Shown one piece after another: positions 1 to 7,891 of a DNA stretch of 35,554 nucleotides. The notes beneath the pieces were generated by a model, which saw only the letters and a program-made list of their open reading frames with translations, was not told where the DNA came from and searched no databases. The stretch comes from Candidatus Omnitrophota bacterium (GTDB lineage: Bacteria; Omnitrophota; Gorgyraeia; Gygaellales; Profunditerraquicolaceae). The stretch is taken from positions 613,925 through 649,478 of the forward strand of contig JAQUQW010000001.1 of the NCBI GenBank assembly GCA_028716245.1, written 5' to 3'. Each line of letters opens with the position of its first letter. Positions within the stretch are counted from its first letter, which is position 1. The position numbers and the translations under genes were made by a program.

Positions 1-730
1 CAATATCAATTTTTTCTCCCTGCAGTTCATTAACGATATTCCTTACCCGGTTGCCGCGCATGCCTACGCAGGCCCCCACCGCGTCCACTTTTTCATTCTT
101 GGAATAAACCGAAATTTTAGTGCGTTCACCGGCCTGGCGTGAAATACCCCTGATCTCGACGATCCCTTCATAAATCTCGGGGACCTCCAATTCAAATAAC
201 TCTTTGACCAGATTAGGATGAGCGCGCGACAAGATAATCTGCGGGCCCTTAGTGTCTTTTTTTACCTCAACAACATAGGCCCGGATCCGCTGGCCCTGTT
301 TGAATTCCTCCTTAGGAGACTGTTCGCGCTTAAGCAGGATACCTTCGGCCTTACCTAACAGATCCACGATAACATTGCCTTTTTCAAAACGATAAACCGT
401 CCCGCTGACAATCTCCCCTACCCGGCTTTGAAATTCGCCAAAAACCACATCCTTCTCCGCTTCGCGCATTTTCTGGATAATCACCTGGCGAGCGGTAGAG
501 GCGGCGATGCGGCCAAAATCAATATTAGTTACCGGTTCATTATTCCGAAAAGCGCGAATCTCACCGGTTGAGCGGTCAATCTGGACCTTAAACTCTTCAT
601 CCGGTTTTAGGTCAATTACTCTCTTAGCCGCGCTAAGCATAGCGCTTTCAACTGCCTCCAGCATAATTTCCTTCTTGATTCCCTTTTCACGTTCGATCTG
701 TTCAATAATTGCAAGTAATTCCTGACTCAT
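1..730 (-). CDS. nusA: Transcription factor NusA, N-terminal part (cut by window edge)
   Basis: NusA binds RNA polymerase and nascent RNA and modulates pausing, termination and antitermination. The reading frame is open from ATG at 730 to the left edge (about 243 codons). It shows the N-terminal polymerase-binding domain (starts [17 protein letters not shown]). An S1 domain follows at about residues 130-200 ([11 protein letters not shown], then KAEGILL). The first KH domain begins near the edge ([19 protein letters not shown], the GxxG loop region). The C-terminal KH2 part lies outside. The start has a good ribosome site (GGAG about 9 bases upstream) and lies 21 bases after rimP, the classic rimP-nusA order, so infB may follow. 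Identification is from motif recognition and gene order. Confidence 0.95.
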   Translation of the reverse strand, partial: MSQELLAIIEQIEREKGIKKEIMLEAVESAMLSAAKRVIDLKPDEEFKVQIDRSTGEIRAFRNNEPVTNIDFGRIAASTARQVIIQKMREAEKDVVFGEFQSRVGEIVSGTVYRFEKGNVIVDLLGKAEGILLKREQSPKEEFKQGQRIRAYVVEVKKDTKGPQIILSRAHPNLVKELFELEVPEIYEGIVEIRGISRQAGERTKISVYSKNEKVDAVGACVGMRGNRVRNIVNELQGEKIDI

Positions 731-751
731 TTTTTACTCTCCAGTTATTTT

Positions 752-1210
752 TTAAACTACTAATCGTGCTTTGTTTATTTTTATGAATGGAATCTCTAAA
801 ACCTGCCCTGAATGATCAATAAATACGCTTGCCCTATCCACCTTGCTAATTACTCCCTGCCACTGGCATTTTCCGCCGACTAAATCATTAAGAAAAAATA
901 CCGCTTCTTTATTCGGGCAGCGTGAAAAATCCTTTTGCGTCTTAAGGCAGCGGTCAAGCCCCGGCGACGAAACCTCCAAAACATAATTACCATCAATTAT
1001 ATTTTTTTCTTCCAGTAATTCGCTAAGCTGGCGATTAAGCAAAGCGCATTCCCCTAAAGTTATACCGCCGCAGGTACGGTCCGCCAAAATCATTAAAACT
1101 AAATTGTTGCCTTCATATCGACAAATAAGATCAACCAGCTCCAGGTTTTGCCGGCTAAGGCAGGAACCGATCAACTCATTCAACTCTTTAATCAGTTCTT
1201 CTTTAATCAA
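752..1210 (-). CDS. rimP: Ribosome maturation factor RimP
   Basis: RimP assists maturation of the 30S ribosomal subunit. The 152-residue length is normal for the family. The N-terminal domain carries the family pattern LVDLICRYEG and then ILADRTCGGITLGECALLNRQLSELLEE. The middle has NYVLEVSSPGLDRCLKTQKDF, where the VSSPGLDR box is diagnostic. A small SH3-like C-terminal domain follows. The first codon is TTG, not ATG. It is preceded by AAAAGGAA at suitable distance, and the downstream residues fit the usual start of the family, so TTG is the best choice. The gene lies between proS (13 bases upstream) and nusA (21 bases downstream), in what looks like one operon. Confidence 0.93.
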   Translation of the reverse strand: MIKEELIKELNELIGSCLSRQNLELVDLICRYEGNNLVLMILADRTCGGITLGECALLNRQLSELLEEKNIIDGNYVLEVSSPGLDRCLKTQKDFSRCPNKEAVFFLNDLVGGKCQWQGVISKVDRASVFIDHSGQVLEIPFIKINKARLVV

Positions 1211-1223
1211 GGCTTATTCCTTT

Positions 1224-2477
1224 TTAGCGGTCTTTCAATACGTATCCGCTAATAAAACTTGCCAACTCTTCCCTGGGTATAAGCACGGTTGAGCGATCTT
1301 TGCGGATCCTTACTTCAATATTCTTTTCCGTGATACTTTTTTTGCCGATTACAATGCTCAGAGGCACACCGATTAAATCCGCATCCTTGAATTTTACTCC
1401 GGCACGCTCATCCCGGTCATCAAGAAGGCAGGAAAATCCGGCGGCATTGATTTGATTATAAAGATCTAAGGCTTCCTGCATGATTGCCGGATTAGTTACA
1501 TCTAAAGGCAAAATAATGACGCCAAAAGGAGCGGCCTCTTTAGGCCAGATGATTCCATCGGTATCATTATTCTGCTCGATAATCGCCGAAACCAGGCGGG
1601 ATACCCCGATCCCATAACAACCCATAATCACCGGCTTAAGTTTGCCTTTAGCATCGGAGAAATTAGCTTCGATTGCCTGGCTGTATTTTATGCCCAGCTT
1701 AAAAATATGGCCGACTTCAATCGTATTGACTTTATCCATATCGATCTGGCACTTGGGACAAGAGCTATTGCCTTCCTTAAAAGCCATGGCCAGTTGACAT
1801 TTCGGGCAAAGCATTACGACATCTTCGCCAAGCGGGGCTTGGGCCATAAATTCATGCGAAACTTTACCGCCCATAACCCCGGAATCCGCTTCGGTAATCA
1901 AGGTCTTCAGGCCGCATCTGGAAAATATCCGTTTGTATGCCTCATACATCAACTGATAATTTTTATCCAGGCCCGCTTCATCCTGATCAAAGCTATAGGC
2001 GTCCTTCATAATAAATTCGCAGGCCCGGATCAAACCAAAACGCGGGCGTATTTCATCGCGGAATTTTGTTTGGATTTGATATAAAACCAGCGGTAATTGC
2101 CGGTAACTTGAGCAATTATTTTTTACCAAATCCGTAATCACTTCTTCATGCGTGGGGCCAAGCGCTATGGTTCTGCCGCGGCGATCCTTAAATTTAAACA
2201 TTACTTCACCTAAGTCCTTATCGCGGCCGGTCTTCTGCCAGAGCTCCAGAGGATGCAAGGCCGGTAAAAGGAGCTGGCTGGCTCCGCAGGCATCCATCTC
2301 TTGGCGGATTATCCCCTGAATTTTCTCTAAAACCCGTAACCCCAAAGGAAGATAAGTATAAACCCCAGCCATAAGCATACGGGTAAAGCCGGCACGCAAC
2401 AATAATTGGTGGCTTAATGATTCTGCCTCCTTGGGTGTTTCTTTTAATGTCGGAATAAAAGCCCTGGTCCAAAACAT
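1224..2477 (-). CDS. proS: Prolyl-tRNA synthetase lacking the INS editing domain
   Basis: This class II enzyme charges tRNA-Pro with proline. At 417 residues it is far shorter than standard bacterial ProRS (about 570). The catalytic core is intact: GPTHEE (107-112, motif 2 region), RFGLIRACEFIMKDAYSF (146-163), VMGGKVSHEF and the motif 3 region GCYGIGVSRL (286-295). The anticodon-binding domain follows (DDRDERAGVKFKDADLIGVP). The INS editing domain normally lies between GED and the EVGHIFKLG segment. Here that interval is only about 35 residues and holds two CxxC pairs (224-227 and 240-243), so the two zinc-ribbon halves that usually flank INS are now adjacent. Loss of INS should remove cis-deacylation of Ala-tRNA-Pro. 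ATG at 2477 lies 1 base after the cpaF-like stop. Confidence 0.95.
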   Translation of the reverse strand: MFWTRAFIPTLKETPKEAESLSHQLLLRAGFTRMLMAGVYTYLPLGLRVLEKIQGIIRQEMDACGASQLLLPALHPLELWQKTGRDKDLGEVMFKFKDRRGRTIALGPTHEEVITDLVKNNCSSYRQLPLVLYQIQTKFRDEIRPRFGLIRACEFIMKDAYSFDQDEAGLDKNYQLMYEAYKRIFSRCGLKTLITEADSGVMGGKVSHEFMAQAPLGEDVVMLCPKCQLAMAFKEGNSSCPKCQIDMDKVNTIEVGHIFKLGIKYSQAIEANFSDAKGKLKPVIMGCYGIGVSRLVSAIIEQNNDTDGIIWPKEAAPFGVIILPLDVTNPAIMQEALDLYNQINAAGFSCLLDDRDERAGVKFKDADLIGVPLSIVIGKKSITEKNIEVRIRKDRSTVLIPREELASFISGYVLKDR

Positions 2478-2478
2478 A

Positions 2479-3762
2479 TTAATCCTTTTTAAAAATTTCT
2501 TTGGATAAAGTTACCCCTCTTTTAGCAAAAAGCGGATAGAAAGCCGGCTCTACGCCGGTGGCTTTAAAACGGCCATAAACTTTGCCGCCTTCAACAACGT
2601 TAGTAATTTCATAAACAAAAAGATCTTCTAAGTTCGCCCAACCGTTCTTCAGGCCGTTTACCTGCGTAATCCGGGTAATTTTGCGCGAGCCGTCGGAAAG
2701 CTGGTCCTGCTGAATAATTAAATGCAAAGATGCGGCAATCTGCCGGTGTATGGCCTCTAAGCTTATGGGGATTCCGGACATCAGAATCATTGTTTCTAAC
2801 CGGTGCATAACCTCCGCAGGAGTATTGGCATGGATAACTGAAAGCGCGCCATTATGGCCTGAACACATCGCCTGAAGCATATCTAAAGCCTCTGCACTTC
2901 TAATTTCACCTAAGATAATCCTCTGAGGCCGCATCCGCAGGGTGTTGCGGAAAAGATCCCTAATGGAAATTTCACCCTTTCCTTCAATATTGGCCGGCTT
3001 TGTCTCAAGCCTGACTACATGATCCTGGGCCAAATGCAGTTCCGCTGTATCTTCGATAGTAATGATGCGTTCATCATTACCGATATAACCGGAGAGCACG
3101 CCCACGGTAGTGGTTTTTCCGCTCCCGGTAGCGCCGGAAAATATCATATTTACCCTGGCTTTGATACAGGCAATTAAAAAATCCGCCATTTTTCTATCCA
3201 GGGTGCCTAAGTTAATAAGATCCTCGGCCTTGACGATTTTTTTAAGAAACTTGCGGATGGTTATTGTCGGGCCGGCTAAAGCCAGGGGCGGAATGATGAT
3301 ATTAACCCGGGAACCATCGGGCAGGCAAACATCCGTATAGGGAACCGTCTCATCCACCCTTCTTCTGGTCGGCGCTAAGATCTTCTGGATAACATACATT
3401 AGTTGTTGATCGCTCTCGAATTTCATATCGGTCAACTGTTTTTTTCCGCCCTTCTCTATGTATACGTTTTGCGTGCCGTTAATCATAATTTCGGTAACAT
3501 CGGGATCCATCATTAATTTCTCGATCGGCCCAAAGCCGGAAAATTCATCGACCAGCTCGTTGATAATCTTATCCCTCTCCTGCTCTTTAAGAACGCCGCG
3601 GGGCTTACTTAAGATTCCTTCGAGAATGTTCCTGATTAGAGCGGCAACTTCCGCCTTATTATCGGCACTTTTAAATAAGACATCACTGTTTTTAAATAAG
3701 ATGCTGCTGTATTTGGCGATAAAATTTTCACGAACCCTGCTTTTTAGCGTCTCTTGGACCAT
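2479..3762 (-). CDS. CpaF/GspE-family secretion ATPase (orphan)
   Basis: A cytoplasmic ATPase of the type II/IV secretion superfamily, closest in layout to CpaF (Tad pili). ATP hydrolysis would drive pilus or secretion assembly. From ATG at 3762 the protein has 427 residues. It shows a helical N-terminal domain, FGPIEKLMMDPDVTEIMING (77-96), LPDGSRVNI (148-155), Walker A GATGSGKTT (210-218), the Asp box IITIEDTAELHL, Walker B RIILGEIR (281-288) and a His box IHANTPAEVMHRLETM. A longer frame reaching 3822 exists. ATG at 3762 is preferred because it has AAGGAG 6-8 bases upstream and because CpaF homology begins here. The start overlaps the ispG stop by 19 bases and carries a dispersed repeat as its leader. 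No other pilus genes are in view, so its partners are unknown. Confidence 0.88.
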   Translation of the reverse strand: MVQETLKSRVRENFIAKYSSILFKNSDVLFKSADNKAEVAALIRNILEGILSKPRGVLKEQERDKIINELVDEFSGFGPIEKLMMDPDVTEIMINGTQNVYIEKGGKKQLTDMKFESDQQLMYVIQKILAPTRRRVDETVPYTDVCLPDGSRVNIIIPPLALAGPTITIRKFLKKIVKAEDLINLGTLDRKMADFLIACIKARVNMIFSGATGSGKTTTVGVLSGYIGNDERIITIEDTAELHLAQDHVVRLETKPANIEGKGEISIRDLFRNTLRMRPQRIILGEIRSAEALDMLQAMCSGHNGALSVIHANTPAEVMHRLETMILMSGIPISLEAIHRQIAASLHLIIQQDQLSDGSRKITRITQVNGLKNGWANLEDLFVYEITNVVEGGKVYGRFKATGVEPAFYPLFAKRGVTLSKEIFKKD

Positions 3763-4853
3763 ATTCTCTCCTTGCCCAGAAGGGCACACCCGCGCAATTC
3801 CTTTAATAAAATCCGCACGCAATCTTTTGCCGGGATCCTCTTCACTATATTACCATGCGAAAACAAAATCCCTTTGTTCTTTCCAAAAGCAACCCCTAAA
3901 TCAGCTTCTTTTGCTTCTCCCGGGCCATTAACTACGCAGCCCATCACCGCTATACTTAAAGGATGGCCGGATTTCGCTGGACAAAAACTTAAGCTGCTCA
4001 ATTTATCTTCTAAATCTTTAACTATGCTGATTAAATCCACCTCACAGCGTCCGCAAGTAGGGCAGCTAATTAACCGGACAGAAGAATTACGCAAACCTAA
4101 AGATTCCAGAATACATTTGGCTGCCCTGACCTCCTCAACCGGATTATCGGTAAGGGACACCCTTATTGTATCACCAATGCCCTCTAATAGTAAAGCGCCG
4201 ATTGCAACACTGGACTTAATAATCCCGTTATAAGGAAAGCCGGTTGCCGTAACCCCCAGATGAAAAGGATAGGCGCAAACCTTGGCCATCTTACGGTATG
4301 CCTCAACCGTATCCAAAACATTGTTGGCTTTAAGTGAAATTACTATTTTATCAAATTTAAGCTTTTCTATCTTCTTTACATAATCCAAACACGCAGCCAC
4401 CAGCTTATCGGTCATCGGGGATTTTCTTGGGCCCGCATCTTTTACCGAACCGCTGTTAAGCCCGATACGTAAAGGAATATTGGCCGACTTTAGTGCGCGG
4501 ATAACCGTCTCTATCTCCTGAGGCTTATCGATATTTCCGGGATTTAACCTGATTTTATCCGCGCCGTTTTCAATGGCGGCAATCGCTAAACGATAATAAA
4601 AATGAATATCCGCGACTAAAGGGATTCTTACTTTGGCCTTGATTTTCTTTAAGGCCGCCGCATCAGAGGCATCCTTAATCGCCAGGCGCACGATCTGACA
4701 ACCCGCTGACTCCAGCTGCTTAATCTGCCTGGTGGTATTCTCAATATCAGAGGTTTTGGTCTTGGTCATCGATTGGATGGCTATCGGGTTTTTCCCTCCA
4801 ATCAGGCAATCGCCGATTTTTATAACTTTGGATTTTCTTCTTTTAATTTCCAT
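3744..4853 (-). CDS. ispG: 4-hydroxy-3-methylbut-2-enyl diphosphate synthase (IspG/GcpE)
   Basis: IspG converts MEcPP to HMBPP in the MEP isoprenoid pathway using a [4Fe-4S] cluster. The 369 residues contain the TIM-barrel half (VADIHFYYRLAIAAIENG, KIRLNPGNI, IPLRIGLNSGSV). The cluster half carries Cys264 and Cys267 (SCPTCGRCEVDL), Cys306 (VMGCVVNGPGEA) and Glu313. The last ~18 residues (KELRGCALLGKERIW...) are encoded by a copy of the dispersed repeat described at 3768-3805 and extend beyond the normal family end, so the C-terminus appears to have been remodelled by repeat insertion. The gene starts 1 base after the rseP stop and overlaps the cpaF-like gene by 19 bases. dxr is two genes upstream, so two MEP-pathway steps are co-transcribed. 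Confidence 0.96.
   Translation of the reverse strand: MEIKRRKSKVIKIGDCLIGGKNPIAIQSMTKTKTSDIENTTRQIKQLESAGCQIVRLAIKDASDAAALKKIKAKVRIPLVADIHFYYRLAIAAIENGADKIRLNPGNIDKPQEIETVIRALKSANIPLRIGLNSGSVKDAGPRKSPMTDKLVAACLDYVKKIEKLKFDKIVISLKANNVLDTVEAYRKMAKVCAYPFHLGVTATGFPYNGIIKSSVAIGALLLEGIGDTIRVSLTDNPVEEVRAAKCILESLGLRNSSVRLISCPTCGRCEVDLISIVKDLEDKLSSLSFCPAKSGHPLSIAVMGCVVNGPGEAKEADLGVAFGKNKGILFSHGNIVKRIPAKDCVRILLKELRGCALLGKERIWSKRR
3768..3805 (-). repeat. Dispersed two-hairpin repeat, copy A (degenerate, overlaps ispG and the cpaF leader)
   Basis: This copy shares CTCCTTGCCC, GGGCACACCCGCGCAATTCC with the other copies (plus strand). Hairpin 1 is intact (GCCC 3774-3777, loop AGAA, GGGC 3782-3785). The CCCGCGC arm of hairpin 2 is present (3789-3795), but its partner arm has been lost to unrelated sequence within ispG, so only hairpin 1 could form. 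Read on the minus strand, the repeat ends in AAGGAGAG, the ribosome site of the cpaF-like gene (ATG 3762). The same bases encode the IspG tail RGCALLGKE. Confidence 0.85.
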
Positions 4854-4854
4854 A

Positions 4855-5937
4855 TTATTTGGATACCAATTTAGCGGCCTTGTCCCCGTAAATCCTCACG
4901 ATGTCATTGTAAGTAACAAATAACGCCAGGGCAATTATAAGGGTAAAACCGATATTATTAACTATCTCTTCGGCCTTGATCCCTAATGCCTTTTTCCTTA
5001 TTTTTTCCAAACCCAGCAAAAATAGATGGCCGCCGTCCAGAATAGGTAGCGGCAGAAGATTAAATATGGCCAGGCTGACACTTAATATCGCAATCAAATG
5101 CATCACTGCGATAAGGCCCATTTTTGCCGCCTTGGAAGTTATGAAAAATATCCCCAGAGGGCCGGTCATGGAATCCCGCATCGACATTTTGCCGGTGGCC
5201 AGCATCCATAAGCCCTTATAAGTCATAATCGTCAAATTAATGGTTTTCTGAAAACTAAGATATGCCGACTCAAGAAAACCGTGCTTAACTTCAGTTATTT
5301 CATCAAAAGGAGAAATACCGATAATCCCCAAAGCGCGCTTCTGCCCCAATTGGTCATCGATTACTTTATCTTTTATCGGGACATTCAATGTCAATTCCCG
5401 ATTATCCCGCAAGACAGTGAGGGTTACCTGAGCTTTTGATTTTCTTTCCTGGATTTGGCGTTGCAAATCCTCCCAGACATCAACCTTCCTGCCGTCAACG
5501 GCGGTAATCTTATCCGCCACTTTTAAACCGGCGTCTTTTGCTCCGTAACCGTCAATTAATCCGCCGATCTTGGTAGTTAAGGTAGGGTAACCGATAAAAA
5601 ATATGGACCAAAAAAATAAAAATCCCAGGATATAATTTAAAAACGGGCCAAAGAAAATAATCTGGAATCTCCTGCCGGGGAGCTTAGCAAGATACTCATC
5701 GGGCTTGCCTTTGTATTCTGCCTGGTTGTCTCCGGCCATCTTAACGTAACCGCCTAACGGAATAAGGCTGATGCTGTATTCGGTATCCCCTTTTTTCCTT
5801 TTAAAAACCTGCGGGCCAAAACCCAGAGAAAACTGCTCAACCCGCACGCCATTAATACGGGCCGCAATGAAATGCCCGAATTCATGCACAATAATGAGCA
5901 AGCTTAAAATTAAAATAAAAATAACCGTAGCAATCAT
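4855..5937 (-). CDS. rseP: RseP-type site-2 intramembrane zinc metalloprotease
   Basis: This membrane protease of the S2P/M50B family cleaves anti-sigma factors or remnant signal peptides within the inner membrane. The 360 residues show the first membrane helix with zinc ligands HEFGH (18-22). A GGYVKMAGD segment (62-70) and further helices follow. A single PDZ domain runs from about 125 to 195 (GAKDAGLKVADKITAVDGRKV). The second motif NLLPLPILDGGHL is near the C-terminus, with Asp301 as third zinc ligand. A single PDZ is usual outside the gammaproteobacteria, where RseP has two. It lies between dxr (14 bases upstream) and ispG (1 base downstream), a common bacterial grouping. The substrate cannot be told from the sequence. 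Confidence 0.94.
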   Translation of the reverse strand: MIATVIFILILSLLIIVHEFGHFIAARINGVRVEQFSLGFGPQVFKRKKGDTEYSISLIPLGGYVKMAGDNQAEYKGKPDEYLAKLPGRRFQIIFFGPFLNYILGFLFFWSIFFIGYPTLTTKIGGLIDGYGAKDAGLKVADKITAVDGRKVDVWEDLQRQIQERKSKAQVTLTVLRDNRELTLNVPIKDKVIDDQLGQKRALGIIGISPFDEITEVKHGFLESAYLSFQKTINLTIMTYKGLWMLATGKMSMRDSMTGPLGIFFITSKAAKMGLIAVMHLIAILSVSLAIFNLLPLPILDGGHLFLLGLEKIRKKALGIKAEEIVNNIGFTLIIALALFVTYNDIVRIYGDKAAKLVSK

Positions 5938-5951
5938 CTTCTAATTAAAGG

Positions 5952-7097
5952 TTAAGAGCCTAGGCGGCCAACTTCTTCCCTGGCCCAGGCATCAGCAGCT
6001 AATACTTGGTTAAGGCTGGGATTAGTTATTTTTGCGTGAGCCCGCATTACCTTCTCCACTATTTTGGGTATGGTCAAAAAATTTATCCTTTGGTTTAAAA
6101 AATAATTTACGCTTTCTTCATTGGCCGCATTGAGGACCGCAGGCATTGTCCCCAGCTCCCGGGCTGCCTGATAAGCAAGCACAAGCGAGGGAAACTTTTT
6201 CAAATCCGGCTTTTCAAAGTGCAATTTACTTAGACGGTAGAAATCTATTCCGGCAAGCTCAGAAGTCAGGCGCTGCGGATAAGATAAAGCATACTGGATC
6301 GGTATGCGCATGTCGGTAACCGAAAGCTGGGCCATAATTACACCGTCATTAAATTCAACCATTGAATGGATCAGGGATTCAGGATGAATCAATACTTTTA
6401 TTTTCTCTACTCCTAAATTAAATAAGAACATTGCCTCAAGCAGCTCCAGCCCTTTATTCATCAAAGTTGCCGAATCCACCGTAATCTTTTTACCCATTTT
6501 CCAGCGGGGATGCCGCAATACTTTTTTTATGCTGACCTGTTTGAATTTATTTGCCGGGAAATTCCTCAATGGCCCTCCGGAAGCAGTCAAATACACCCTC
6601 CTGACATTAGCCTGATCTAAACCGGCTAAACCCTGCCAGATAGCCGACTGTTCGCTGTCTACCGGTAAAATCTTGACCTTATATTTCTTTGCCAGGCGCA
6701 TAATTATCGGGCCGGCCATGACCATTGTTTCTTTGTTGGCTAAGGCAATATCCTTGCCGCTTTTAATCGCGCTAATCAAAGGGAGAAGCGCGGCGGAACC
6801 CGAAATCGCAAACATTATCTGCTGGATCTCTTTATCCCCGACCAGTTCATTTAGCCCCTCTTCCCCGCAGAGGACTTTTGGCAAAGACCCCACCTGGACT
6901 TTTAACCTAGCCGCAGCTGTTTTGTCTCTTACGCAAACTATGGCCGGGCCAAACTCTTCGATCTGTTCTTTTAACTTAACGATATCGGAATTAACGCTTA
7001 AAGCTAAAACTTTAAATTCTTTCGGCAGGCTCCTTACTACCGCAAGCGTACTCTGGCCGATGGAGCCGCTGGAACCCAAAACCGCAATCTTTTTCAT
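5952..7097 (-). CDS. dxr: 1-deoxy-D-xylulose 5-phosphate reductoisomerase
   Basis: DXR catalyses the first committed step of the MEP isoprenoid pathway (DXP to MEP, NADPH-dependent). The 381 residues are of normal length. The NADPH-binding Rossmann start is VLGSSGSIGQSTL (6-18), with NKETMVMAG at 121-129. Metal ligands are in PVDSEQSAIWQ (Asp147, Glu149), followed by TASGGPLRNFP, HPRWKMGKKITVDSATLMNKGLELLE (Asn214, Lys215, Glu218) and HPESLIHSMVEF. ATG at 7097 overlaps the cdsA stop by one base (TAATG), which indicates translational coupling. With ispG it provides isoprenoid precursors used by uppS, three genes upstream. Confidence 0.97.
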   Translation of the reverse strand: MKKIAVLGSSGSIGQSTLAVVRSLPKEFKVLALSVNSDIVKLKEQIEEFGPAIVCVRDKTAAARLKVQVGSLPKVLCGEEGLNELVGDKEIQQIMFAISGSAALLPLISAIKSGKDIALANKETMVMAGPIIMRLAKKYKVKILPVDSEQSAIWQGLAGLDQANVRRVYLTASGGPLRNFPANKFKQVSIKKVLRHPRWKMGKKITVDSATLMNKGLELLEAMFLFNLGVEKIKVLIHPESLIHSMVEFNDGVIMAQLSVTDMRIPIQYALSYPQRLTSELAGIDFYRLSKLHFEKPDLKKFPSLVLAYQAARELGTMPAVLNAANEESVNYFLNQRINFLTIPKIVEKVMRAHAKITNPSLNQVLAADAWAREEVGRLGS

Positions 7098-7891
7098 TAT
7101 TTTATAATCGCGCTAAGATAGAAATAAAATACCGGTGCGGTAAAAAGCAGGCTGTCAATTTGATCTAAGGCCCCGCCCATACCGGGGAATATGTTTCCTG
7201 AATCCTTAACCTGACAGTCCCGTTTGAGCAAAGATTCCGAAAGATCCCCAAGCTGCCCAAGGACGCCGCAGCAAACTGCCGCAACCAGCAACTGCGGATA
7301 ATCAAAGGGTAAAAATAACTTGCTAACCAATGCCCCCAGGATATTAAATGCCAAACCGCCGAAGGCTCCTTCAATGGTCTTCTTCGGGCTGATATGCGGG
7401 ACCAAAGGTTTCTTGCCCCATCTGCTGCCGACTAAATAAGCTCCAATATCTCCTAATTTAGTAATTAATAACAGGCCGGCCAGAAAGCCCAATCCGCCGG
7501 GCAGATACCTTATCTTAATCAGGAAACTAAAAAACCAAGAGACATAAAGAATGCCAAAAAGCGTGGTCGAAATATCAACAATCACCCCATCGTTATCCCG
7601 GCGCCGAAACTGCATAAGTATAAGAAAAAACAAAGCCAAAACAATAAAAAGCAGCTCCCAGCCTTTAGTCGGTTCAAACCTGAACATGATCGACAAAGGA
7701 ATGATTGTCCCCATGCCGATCCCGAAATATTTATAGATCTTAATTCCCTTTTTCTCGAGCATCACGAAATATTCATAAAGCCCGGCAATGATAAAAAGGG
7801 TGACCGCCAAGCCGCACAACCAATCAAAAAAGATTACTCCCGAAATCACACTAATGAGTATCGCAGAAGTAATTATTCTTTTAATTAACAT
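7097..7891 (-). CDS. cdsA: Phosphatidate cytidylyltransferase (CDP-diacylglycerol synthase)
   Basis: CdsA makes CDP-diacylglycerol from phosphatidate and CTP in the inner membrane, the entry to all phospholipids. The 264-residue protein is mostly membrane helices. It carries KLGDIGAYLVGSRWGKKPL, SPKKTIEGAFGG and the C-terminal family signature SLLKRDCQVKDSGNIFPGMGGALDQIDS. Two signature positions differ from the textbook PGHGGxxDRxD form: Met replaces His, and Gln replaces Arg. The catalytic Asp and Lys residues are kept, and such variants occur in functional enzymes, so activity is still expected. It overlaps uppS by 11 bases upstream and dxr by 1 base downstream. Confidence 0.94.
   Translation of the reverse strand: MLIKRIITSAILISVISGVIFFDWLCGLAVTLFIIAGLYEYFVMLEKKGIKIYKYFGIGMGTIIPLSIMFRFEPTKGWELLFIVLALFFLILMQFRRRDNDGVIVDISTTLFGILYVSWFFSFLIKIRYLPGGLGFLAGLLLITKLGDIGAYLVGSRWGKKPLVPHISPKKTIEGAFGGLAFNILGALVSKLFLPFDYPQLLVAAVCCGVLGQLGDLSESLLKRDCQVKDSGNIFPGMGGALDQIDSLLFTAPVFYFYLSAIIK

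Noticed and set aside
1707-2084. 125-codon plus-strand ORF opposite proS
   Set aside because: Antisense shadow of conserved ProRS motifs.
3763-3822. Longer N-terminus for the CpaF-like protein from ATG 3822
   Set aside because: The extra 20 codons are repeat and ispG sequence; ATG 3762 has an ideal AAGGAG and starts where family similarity begins.
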